Source: an uncultured Clostridia bacterium
GTDB taxonomy: Bacteria > Bacillota > Clostridia > Peptostreptococcales > Anaerovoracaceae
Length of the DNA stretch: 64,000 bases
Direction of reading: 5' to 3'
NCBI GenBank assembly: GCA_934233735.1
Contig: CAKQGQ010000003.1
Location: forward strand, 1-64,000
Shown here: one piece after another, positions 35,320-43,749 of the stretch
How the letters are laid out: each line of letters starts with the position of its first letter
Numbering within the stretch: position 1 is the stretch's first letter
Made by a program: the position numbers and the translations under genes
Notes under the pieces: model-generated
Told to the model about the DNA's origin: nothing
The model's database searches: none
The model's input: only the letters and a program-made list of their open reading frames with translations

Positions 35320-36918
35320 TTATCCTCTGTCTTGTATAGAATACGGAATGTTCTTCTTTTCGCAGTATTCCGCTGCCGCAGAACCAGATTCACAATATAC
35401 TGTTACTTTTTCGCATCCGTTAAACATTCCCCAGCCAAATTCAACTACCGAACTTGGAATAATTATCTTTTCAAGTTCGCTGCAGCCTCTGAAGGCTACA
35501 TCGTCAATCTTGGTCACGCTATCAGGTATTTCTAAAGTCTTCAGCCCTGTACATTTATAGAATGCGCCTTCGCCGATTTCATTCACGCTGTCAGGCAAGA
35601 GAATTTTGTTTAATCTCGAGCATTCGGCGAAAGCCCAGTCGCTGATTGTAACTACGCTGTCAGGTACCTCATATTCATATTTATCTTTTTTCGCAGGGCA
35701 GCAAATTAATATCGCCCTGTTTTTATTGAACAAAATATTATCTACCGACTTAAAATGTTTGTTTTTAGGGCTTACATTAATTTCTTCTAAAGATACACAC
35801 CCTCTGAACGGGCTTGTCCCAATATTGTAAACGCTTGATGGTAAATATACCTTTTTAAGAGCTAAGCATTCTTTAAAAGCATTTTTTCCAATCTTACAAA
35901 CTCCTTCGTTCATTGAAATTTCTGTAATAGCTGAACACCCTGCAAATGCCATATCATCAATCTTAGTTACGCTCGGCGGAATTTCAATAGATTTAAGCCG
36001 AACACAGCTTGCGAAAGCACTCTCGCCGATGATCGTAAGATTTTCCGGCAGATGTATGTCTGTCATTGCCTTGCAGCTGTTAAAGACTCCACCGTAAATT
36101 TCAGCTAAACCTTTCGGCAATGTTATTTCTTTTAATCGCTGACAGTTTTCAAAAGCTCTTTCGCCGATTTCAATTTCGTCATTTTTTATTTCGAGTTTTA
36201 CAAGGTTTATGCAATCTCTAAATACACTTTCGCCCAATTTTTTAGTGCCTGCCGGAAGCGTTATTTCTTTAATATTTTTGCAGCCTCGAAAAGCTTCATC
36301 TTTTATGTCGACTACACTTTCCGAAATTTTGATTTCTTCTAATTTCTCACATTCCTTAAATGCTGCTTTTCCAATTACACGCACGCCTTCCGGAACATTT
36401 ACTGAAGTACTTCCATCTTTACATTTCGTCAGCACATCGTCGCGAATAACGAGTGTTCTCATCGTTTCCATCGGAAGTGAGTTTAACATTTTATTAATGT
36501 ATTTCGGGTCTTTTTCACTTGCCATTCCGTTAACATGTTGCAGATTTTCGAGCATGATTTTTAATGGAGCAGGAATTTCTACTGTTTCTTCCACATATAT
36601 CGGATATATTTTTTTATTGTTTTTAAATGCAGTAATAATTTCCATGCCACAGTATTTTGATGCCATAGATGCCTGTGACACAAATAATACGAACGCCGCA
36701 CATTTTTCAATTCGATCTCGAAGTTCCTCTCTGAAGTCTTCTCCTATCTCCATAGTATCATCAAACCAAATACGGAATTTTTCTTCATCCATTTTATTTA
36801 AAATTCTATATACGATATCTGCATTTTCGTGTGAATAGCTGATAAACAGATATGGCTCTGAACCCTCGTATGCATCAAATTTAATTCTTTCACCAATACT
36901 TTTACTTTTAACACTCAT
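35320..36918 (-). CDS. TIR-LRR protein (TIR plus BspA-type leucine-rich repeats)
   Basis: 532 residues with no signal peptide, so cytosolic. Residues 22-130 are a TIR domain: YLFISYSHENADIVYRILNK, FRIWFDDTMEIGEDFREEL and SQASMASKYCGMEI with candidate catalytic E93. From about 155 to 515 run some fifteen BspA-type repeats (LRR_5), each like IGERAFENC..LKEITLP. BspA repeats are usually on secreted surface proteins; fused to TIR in the cytosol they look like a sensor for an intracellular ligand, comparable in layout to NLR/TLR receptors. AAAGGAGATGTTAGT precedes the start. It is in an operon, 25 nt after the RyR gene. Confidence 0.85.
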   Translation of the reverse strand: MSVKSKSIGERIKFDAYEGSEPYLFISYSHENADIVYRILNKMDEEKFRIWFDDTMEIGEDFREELRDRIEKCAAFVLFVSQASMASKYCGMEIITAFKNNKKIYPIYVEETVEIPAPLKIMLENLQHVNGMASEKDPKYINKMLNSLPMETMRTLVIRDDVLTKCKDGSTSVNVPEGVRVIGKAAFKECEKLEEIKISESVVDIKDEAFRGCKNIKEITLPAGTKKLGESVFRDCINLVKLEIKNDEIEIGERAFENCQRLKEITLPKGLAEIYGGVFNSCKAMTDIHLPENLTIIGESAFASCVRLKSIEIPPSVTKIDDMAFAGCSAITEISMNEGVCKIGKNAFKECLALKKVYLPSSVYNIGTSPFRGCVSLEEINVSPKNKHFKSVDNILFNKNRAILICCPAKKDKYEYEVPDSVVTISDWAFAECSRLNKILLPDSVNEIGEGAFYKCTGLKTLEIPDSVTKIDDVAFRGCSELEKIIIPSSVVEFGWGMFNGCEKVTVYCESGSAAAEYCEKKNIPYSIQDRG

Positions 36919-36943
36919 ACTAACATCTCCTTTGCTAAATACA

Positions 36944-38734
36944 TTATTTTGTTCCTACAAAGCTGTCTAATCTTTTTGTTGCTTCCGATAAATCGTCAAA
37001 AGGTCTTAAATCACTGTGCATTTTCCCTAAATCGTTTCTGGATGCTTTCTCCGGTGAACCGCTGTATATATAGCCTTCTGCGCGAGTATATGCATTCCAT
37101 CGATTATGCTCAATCCGCTCAATTATATTTCTTTCATAATCGTTTAATTCATCTTCCGTTTTACCGGCTCCCGGAATTTTACAATGTTCTCGCATTTTCA
37201 TGTGAATTGCCAAAGAAATCGACGACTGATAATTATATTCATAATTCCAAAAGTCTTCTTCCCTGCAGCCAGGGTATTTCATATGCTGCCTTAACCCCTT
37301 TGCCTCTAAATCCGATTTTAAAATTGCAGCGTCTGAATAGGTTGTCTCAACATCTCCAATGAAATCGATGTTGTATGCCTCGCCTTTAAAGTTCTTTGCA
37401 TCTTTAATCACATTTGTAACTTGAGAATTTCTTACAAATGCCTGCACAATCGTATCTTTCAAACCCCGTCTTTCGAGCAGCATCCGCGCAAAAACAGCCT
37501 GTTTAATATTTTCACTGTCATCCTCCAGAGAGACAAGCACATAGGTCGGCGTCGGAATCGTATTAAAGATATCGATAAATTTTGCTGAACCCGGTATAAT
37601 TCCGCTGTGAATCTTAATGTCATATTCACATTCGCCAGCTATTTTTTTCCCGTTAATTTTCTCAGACATCAGTTCCGGGCATTCGCCTCTGAAAAGGTCT
37701 TCAGCATTTTTGTCGCTGTCAAATGCGTTAATTGTAATATGATATCCATCCATTTGGCAAAACCAGCTCAAGCCTTTCAGCATTTCTTTTCCGATATCGT
37801 TCAGTCCTATGATGACTGCATTGATTTCCTTCCGGTCGTCCTTTCCCTGCACAGCGGTATCAAAAAATCTTGCTCCGTTCGTGTATAGTGCTTCTCTCAC
37901 AATGCTTCGAGCTTCATTAATTCGCCTTACTTTCATCCGGCCCTTTTCCAGATGTGCTACTGCAAGTTCCCCTTCTGTACTCGATGAAAACAAATATAAG
38001 CTGGTATTCTCCCTCATTTTATAAGCATCAAGCAGCAGTTTGGTCTGAGTAATATTTTCGCCTTCATCTTCTCCTATAATAAAAAAGGATATATTTTTCT
38101 TTTTGCTATGCGTGTTCCAGTTGATTAATACAATATCCTGTTTGAAGCAGATTGCTCCAAGCCTGCTCGCTCTGCTCTGCAGCTCAAAACTTTGTTCATC
38201 GTTACGCTGAAAAACATCTGTAAATACAAACAGACTGCGTTTTTTATCCTCAGAAATGCTCCTTGCAAGAGCTAACGACTTTTCATTTAACTCTGAGAAA
38301 ATATAAGTGTCTTTATAAAATCCACACATATATCGCCTGTATGCTGCAACATTTTTAAAGAATGACAAAACAATACCGAATGTCAGCAGTGGAGCGAGAA
38401 CATACAGCAACGCTGCATACATCGAAAATGCAATACTCATTTTTTCGCTGAGGTTCCCCGCAAAATCTTTGATAATGTCAAATTCCCCATCAAGTACGAA
38501 GAGTCTCATTGTATTATGTATAGATATTAAAAGTGTCTTAATTATCTGTCCGGTATCATTTACGAATTGCTGTGCGTAAATGGGAATAAACAGCGTCGTC
38601 GCTGCCGCAAAAGTACCAGCCGCAAAAGCATAGTATGCAGCAGTCGGTCGCTTCTTCCCATTCTTGAGGTTCAGGCTGCAAACAACCGTCACCATAAATA
38701 TTCCCACTGAAATTGCTAAACACCAACTACTCAT
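36944..38734 (-). CDS. Membrane protein with TrkA-like Rossmann domains and RyR-like C-terminus
   Basis: 596 residues. Three to four membrane segments lie in 1-135, followed by a first Rossmann-like region (YKDTYIFSELNEKSLALARS) and a second TrkA-N-type domain (INAVIIGLNDIGKEMLKGL with a nucleotide-binding glycine pattern). The last ~75 residues (RIEHNRWNAYTRAEGYIYSG then GKMHSDLRPFDDLSEATKRL) match the RyR-domain pattern: H-N-W, then H..L.PF..L. The layout resembles RCK-gated channels. Prokaryotic RyR domains have been proposed to bind ADP-ribose-like nucleotides; next to two TIR genes this makes a receptor for a TIR product plausible. It overlaps the lipoprotein gene by 8 bp; GGAG lies upstream. 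Confidence 0.7.
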   Translation of the reverse strand: MSSWCLAISVGIFMVTVVCSLNLKNGKKRPTAAYYAFAAGTFAAATTLFIPIYAQQFVNDTGQIIKTLLISIHNTMRLFVLDGEFDIIKDFAGNLSEKMSIAFSMYAALLYVLAPLLTFGIVLSFFKNVAAYRRYMCGFYKDTYIFSELNEKSLALARSISEDKKRSLFVFTDVFQRNDEQSFELQSRASRLGAICFKQDIVLINWNTHSKKKNISFFIIGEDEGENITQTKLLLDAYKMRENTSLYLFSSSTEGELAVAHLEKGRMKVRRINEARSIVREALYTNGARFFDTAVQGKDDRKEINAVIIGLNDIGKEMLKGLSWFCQMDGYHITINAFDSDKNAEDLFRGECPELMSEKINGKKIAGECEYDIKIHSGIIPGSAKFIDIFNTIPTPTYVLVSLEDDSENIKQAVFARMLLERRGLKDTIVQAFVRNSQVTNVIKDAKNFKGEAYNIDFIGDVETTYSDAAILKSDLEAKGLRQHMKYPGCREEDFWNYEYNYQSSISLAIHMKMREHCKIPGAGKTEDELNDYERNIIERIEHNRWNAYTRAEGYIYSGSPEKASRNDLGKMHSDLRPFDDLSEATKRLDSFVGTK

Positions 38735-39344
38735 TTTGACTCCAATCACTATACCATTCACTTTCCATAAGGTCGCCGAAAATCGGTTTTAGCAATTCTT
38801 CAGTCACTTGAGACGCATCAACCTTCCAGCTCTCACCATCTAGAATCATCTGCATCTGAATCGGAATTTCCAGATCCTCAGCTTCACTTTTCTCTTCCTT
38901 TAAGATCTTTTTAAATTCTTTCTCTATCTTCTTTTCACTGTCTCCATTCAGTGTCATTTTGAAAGCCGTTGGGAGATATTCCTTCATCACTCCTTTGATT
39001 ACGCTTGCCCAATCCTTTGTTGTAATCTTTACATCTACAACTGCACTGTTTCCGCTTTCCTTAACATCGGTAATTTCATAATCAAAATCCATCAATGTGT
39101 CTCTCAGGACATCTGACATCTCATTTAAGCCTTCCGATTCACATAAAGCATCTATAACACTGCTGAATAGGGAGTCTTCTTTGATTTCACCAAAGTAGAC
39201 TGATTCCATTGCATCTGTATTATTTGTTTTCAAGGCCTTTAAAAACTTATTTGCGGCACCATCCGGTCCGCTGTTTCCGCAGGCACTGAAAAGCAACATT
39301 GACAGAACAATCAGCATAATCGCTGTTTGCTTACTTTTTTTCAT
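38727..39344 (-). CDS. Lipoprotein of unknown function
   Basis: 205 residues. A signal peptide ends at the lipobox LLFSAC, so the mature protein is anchored by Cys22 to the outer face of the membrane. The mature part (ANKFLKALKTNNTDAMESVY then YEITDVKESGNSAVVDVKIT and MQMILDGESWKVDASQVTEE) has the pattern of NTF2-like/DUF4878-type lipoproteins: two helices, then sheet strands with a closing DGxSWKV. An ATG at 39350 abuts GGAGG, so I start at 39344. It overlaps both neighbouring genes. Confidence 0.75.
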   Translation of the reverse strand: MKKSKQTAIMLIVLSMLLFSACGNSGPDGAANKFLKALKTNNTDAMESVYFGEIKEDSLFSSVIDALCESEGLNEMSDVLRDTLMDFDYEITDVKESGNSAVVDVKITTKDWASVIKGVMKEYLPTAFKMTLNGDSEKKIEKEFKKILKEEKSEAEDLEIPIQMQMILDGESWKVDASQVTEELLKPIFGDLMESEWYSDWSQNE

Positions 39345-42300
39345 CTTCATCCTCCCTTTCTTTGCATTCTGCCGGTATAGCTGAGCTTAGTATTTCACCG
39401 CAAAATTCTAAAGCAAGCGGCTCTTCGACATTTATAAACGGAGTCGCTCCTGTAAGAACGCTGCCCTCTGTAATTCTATAGTTTGCGGCATATCGTAAAA
39501 ATCCTCTTCCGTACTCGTCGTCCCTATGCGTTGTGATTATTTCCTCTCGTTTTGCAACAATTGGCTCATTAATCAAATAAGCATATTGGATTTCACTCCA
39601 TTTCGCCATTCCCTCATAAATTTCCAGTTCCAACTTCTCGCCGTATTTTTTCTTTATTTGTTTTGAATCCCAATTTACATATTGCCAGATATGTGTGAGC
39701 TCATGAGCAATGGTCAGCATAGACTGCATCCGCGGAGCTCCGTTTTCGATTAAAAGGCTAAATCCGTCTTTGTCTTTAATGGCAACACCTAATACTCTTG
39801 CGTCTGAAGCCGTCGTCGGTACAAAGCTTTTCTTGATTTTCTTATGAAGGTTCTTCGCATTGACCATTTGTACCTTTATTCCTGCATTGATTTTAATGCT
39901 GAAAAGAGACTCCATGTTCCTCTTTACTTCACTGTATAGATCTATGAACTCTTTTTCTGTTTTAATCGCTGTTCTCGTGCATTCCATGCATCGTTCTCTG
40001 CCATCAATCAAAACATCAAATTCAACGCCAGATATTTCACGCCCACAAAAATCGCAATACCTTGCTCCTGCCTGTCCAATATTCTCTCCCGAATCTATCA
40101 TTTGGGCTGTGAAGCGGCCTTCTCTTGCTTGCTGCAGGCGATTGTCACTAAATCCACATTTCTGAAGATATTCCAATGCAGCAGTTGTTGCGATTCTTTC
40201 AGGCTCTGCATCAAACCCATAGAGTGTAAAATATCTTTCATGATATGGAATGATCTGACCCACTTTTTTCAAAGTTTTTGGCTTTTCAAACTCTATAACA
40301 TCCGCTTCTTCATCGTTGGTGCTTTCACTTTCCTCAGTGCTGCTTAACAAGAGTGTTTCGTTTTCTGCCTGCTGATCTGCAGGAACTTTCACTGCAACCT
40401 CCTCAACTTCAGTCTCCTCAATTGTCTGTTCGATTGTTTTCTCAATCTCAGGTTCTTTAGTCATCTGCTCGCTTGGCTTTTCAATCTCAGCATCTTCGAT
40501 CGTCTGCTCTGTCGGCGACTCCGGTGTCGGCTGGGATTTCTTGGATTTTCTCTTGAACAATGATGAAATGAATTCTTTAATTCTCCCGAACAGACCTTTT
40601 TTCTCTTTCTTTTCAGGTCCGGTAAACTCAATAAACTCTATCGGCACAACTTTCTCTGAACCCGGATTTTTACTTCTCTCAAGTGCTTCTGTATGCCATT
40701 GTAAATAATCGCATACGATTTCAAAAATTCTATCCAGATTCCGCTCAACAGCTTCCAGTAATCCTAAATCTAATTGGCTGTCTTCAACTATGTAGATTCC
40801 ATTATCATCAAAATTCTCCGAATCCGCTTCAATGTTATATGTCATCGGATCTTTATCTACTCTCTCTTCTGTTTTACAGAGTGCAACAATATATGCCTGA
40901 TTTTCAGCAAAGAGCGATTTAAAGGTTTCATTAAGCAGCAAGGTTAAAGTGTACTTCACCTCTTCCGTCAAACCATCTAATTGTGGAAGCCGCAGATAGA
41001 GAATTTCTTTGTTCTTATATACTCGCTTCGGAATTCCGGTTTTTTCACCTTCATACAGGACTTTTGCAGCATTCGCCAAATCATTATCCTGAAACATTCT
41101 ATAATATCCAGGTGTCTCAACTGTAATATCTGCATATTCCCTGTACACTCGCATATCTGCAATGTTTTTTCTGTCACCAATAAGATTTGACTTTCGGATA
41201 GCAGAGATACAATACTCTCGAATCTGCCTATAGGTATGTCGATTATCAATATGATCTGCCGCTCGTCTGACGATAATCTCGCCACCGGATGTCAGATAGC
41301 GCATTTCATAATATTTTCCGCAAAGTGTAAGAAACTGTCCGGGCAAATATTTCTGATAAATCTGTCCTAATAATTCAGAACCAAGATAATTTTTTAATTC
41401 AATCTCATCTTCTGCAACATAAGACGCTGATTTTAAATCCCCGATCAGAGCCTGTATGAAAGTCTCGTCTTTAATCATATAAACGCTTTCCTGCGTCCCT
41501 GTGTTATAGTTATACTTGCTGGTCGCCGTAATATTTTCTCTGCCAATCGTAGCACAATCTACCGTGATTTTTCTTTCACTGACCGCTTCCACAGCTTCTA
41601 TATAATTCTCAGGAAGGCTGCTTATTGCGTCTACTCCAGCAAAGCATTTATATATTTCAAACCATAATTGCTTTTCTAAGTCATAAACTTCTAATCCTAA
41701 CAGCGAAAATTCTTTTTTGATTTTATTTTCACTGACACATTCCATGCTTAAAAGAAGCAATATTCCTAAAGTAGTATTGCGAGCTGTTTTTGCATAATCA
41801 GCAGCAATATTAGGGATTGCCTTGGCATCAGTTTCAAATATAGATGCATTGTCAGCCATATAATCACGAAGCAAGTATTGCGGTGAAATAATATTGACGA
41901 ATCCCTGCGATGTTGTTCGCGTACTAAAATCTCTTAAAGCTTCAAAGATATTAAAATTTTCATCCTCAACCGTTATAAAACCATTTTTTTCAATAGGCGC
42001 ACCCCAGTAATTCGCAGATGTAATAAACTTTTGATCCATCAACTCCTGGCTGGTCGGTAAGCCTGCGTATTTCATCAAATCAAAGTAATATTGCTTTGAA
42101 ATCCAGTTCATATCAACAACCGGGAATGTTTCTCCGCCATACCATCTTGCTTTTTTAATTTGATATTTCAAAGCGGCAAACGAAAGTTCGGTTCCTACTC
42201 CCAAGTATTTAGAAATATTCGGAACAAGTCTGTGCTGAAGATGCTCTGCATCAACTTTCCAACACATGTGAGATACTGTGCCTTTATGCTTGTTAGTTGC

Positions 42301-43749
42301 TGAGACCTCTTCCAATGAAGTCAAAAGAATATGTGACATTGCATCTAAAAGTCCGTCGCTATTTTTGTCGCACATACAAAATGTAATATTTTTTTCCGGC
42401 TCATTTTCCCTGCATTTTTTTATAAGCATATTCAAACCAATCTGGGCAGTAGTAATAAGCTTTCCGGGTTCTATAATCACAACAAACTCAACCTGCTGCA
42501 AGAATTGTGCATTTTCTTCCTGGATATTAATATTAGTTACATCCGCACGCCTCAAGATACCAATATCACCATCGAACTCTTCCTCCGTAAGAGTTCCGAT
42601 ATTCCAAAAATACGGAATATTCGTAACGGATTTAACGCCTTGTTGAATCCAGTCCGCAACCTCATCCTCGACTCCATGCCGTCCAAGTACAATTAACACT
42701 TTCTTATGCTCCAAAAGCTTTCGATTCATCGGATAAAAAGCATATGGGATTAAGTCGCTATAAAACGGATTGTTAAAAAGCACGCTTTTTCCCATTAGCA
42801 GTTCCATGCTTGAATACATATAGTTCTGATCAAGATCGAGCCCTTTTTTCAGCTTTCCCTTATAAAACTTTGCGAAAGTGCTTATAACTGAATCTTCATT
42901 TTGTTCTAACTTGTTTAGTGCATCTTCATTCGACAAATCATATGCTAGCGTTGAGTTAATACTGGTTCCTTCATCCAACAATTTATCCGGAAAAATCTTT
43001 CTTAAAGCGTTCCTCAAAAGCACATAATTTGTGATTGAGTCAGCGTCGTCATCTTCACCTAAAAAATGTGAACTGTATTCGCGCTTTGTCATCCCGTTCA
43101 AGAAGAAATAAATTTCCCCTAAAAGAATAATTGTATACACCGGATAAAAATATCCCGAACTATTGCCTTTAAAGATCAAATAGCTTGAAATAATCATTAA
43201 GATACAAGAAATTGCAGTTCCGGCATAATATGCAACTTTAAAAAATTTTCGAACATCAACGAACTCCTCTTTTAAGCACATGCCTCCGTTTTGCTGGTTT
43301 ATCGTATAAAAAGTTTCATATAGTCCGCTCCCCTTGCTTTCGTCTTCAGAGAAAAGTTTTTTAATTATGCGTAACGCAATTCTCTTCAGCTCAATGAACA
43401 ATAACAGCACGATAAAAACAATTACATATGTCAGCCAAAGATCCCAATTTATTGTCTTGAGAAAAGCCAAAATCCCAGCTGCTATACCCTTAAAAGCCTC
43501 TTCCATATGTATAAGCTGGCCTAAACGATACAACAGCACTGGTATTGCCATTACAGCACTGTAAATCCACTGTCTGATCTTTCCTGCAAGCACACACGCC
43601 AATAATGAATAAATTGCCGCAACAAAAGGCATTGCAACCTGCTTTTGGCGCTCTGATTTTCCCAAATTTATACAATTGCTTCTGTGGCAAAGAAAAAGAA
43701 TCGGAAGCAGCATGACTATCATTTCTATTATAATTACTCCGCTATTCAT
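39331..43749 (-). CDS. Giant membrane protein with LIM-like zinc finger and DA1-like zincin
   Basis: 1472 residues. Six or so membrane segments fill 1-225. A large soluble part (about 230-1060) has helicase- or Mur-like stretches (VEFVVIIEPGKLITTAQIGL) but no Walker A that I can find. A low-complexity Glu/Thr-rich linker spans about 1080-1170. The end carries a zinc finger CDFCGREI...CMECTRTA (about 1233-1262) and a metallopeptidase with IAHELTHIWQ (H1349) and EGMAKWSEIQ as probable third ligand. The LIM-like finger followed by this AHE..H.W and LE..EG pattern is that of DA1-type peptidases. GGGAGGAAATGT precedes the start, which overlaps the upstream gene by 8 bp. Confidence 0.72.
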   Translation of the reverse strand: MNSGVIIIEMIVMLLPILFLCHRSNCINLGKSERQKQVAMPFVAAIYSLLACVLAGKIRQWIYSAVMAIPVLLYRLGQLIHMEEAFKGIAAGILAFLKTINWDLWLTYVIVFIVLLLFIELKRIALRIIKKLFSEDESKGSGLYETFYTINQQNGGMCLKEEFVDVRKFFKVAYYAGTAISCILMIISSYLIFKGNSSGYFYPVYTIILLGEIYFFLNGMTKREYSSHFLGEDDDADSITNYVLLRNALRKIFPDKLLDEGTSINSTLAYDLSNEDALNKLEQNEDSVISTFAKFYKGKLKKGLDLDQNYMYSSMELLMGKSVLFNNPFYSDLIPYAFYPMNRKLLEHKKVLIVLGRHGVEDEVADWIQQGVKSVTNIPYFWNIGTLTEEEFDGDIGILRRADVTNINIQEENAQFLQQVEFVVIIEPGKLITTAQIGLNMLIKKCRENEPEKNITFCMCDKNSDGLLDAMSHILLTSLEEVSATNKHKGTVSHMCWKVDAEHLQHRLVPNISKYLGVGTELSFAALKYQIKKARWYGGETFPVVDMNWISKQYYFDLMKYAGLPTSQELMDQKFITSANYWGAPIEKNGFITVEDENFNIFEALRDFSTRTTSQGFVNIISPQYLLRDYMADNASIFETDAKAIPNIAADYAKTARNTTLGILLLLSMECVSENKIKKEFSLLGLEVYDLEKQLWFEIYKCFAGVDAISSLPENYIEAVEAVSERKITVDCATIGRENITATSKYNYNTGTQESVYMIKDETFIQALIGDLKSASYVAEDEIELKNYLGSELLGQIYQKYLPGQFLTLCGKYYEMRYLTSGGEIIVRRAADHIDNRHTYRQIREYCISAIRKSNLIGDRKNIADMRVYREYADITVETPGYYRMFQDNDLANAAKVLYEGEKTGIPKRVYKNKEILYLRLPQLDGLTEEVKYTLTLLLNETFKSLFAENQAYIVALCKTEERVDKDPMTYNIEADSENFDDNGIYIVEDSQLDLGLLEAVERNLDRIFEIVCDYLQWHTEALERSKNPGSEKVVPIEFIEFTGPEKKEKKGLFGRIKEFISSLFKRKSKKSQPTPESPTEQTIEDAEIEKPSEQMTKEPEIEKTIEQTIEETEVEEVAVKVPADQQAENETLLLSSTEESESTNDEEADVIEFEKPKTLKKVGQIIPYHERYFTLYGFDAEPERIATTAALEYLQKCGFSDNRLQQAREGRFTAQMIDSGENIGQAGARYCDFCGREISGVEFDVLIDGRERCMECTRTAIKTEKEFIDLYSEVKRNMESLFSIKINAGIKVQMVNAKNLHKKIKKSFVPTTASDARVLGVAIKDKDGFSLLIENGAPRMQSMLTIAHELTHIWQYVNWDSKQIKKKYGEKLELEIYEGMAKWSEIQYAYLINEPIVAKREEIITTHRDDEYGRGFLRYAANYRITEGSVLTGATPFINVEEPLALEFCGEILSSAIPAECKEREDEDEKK

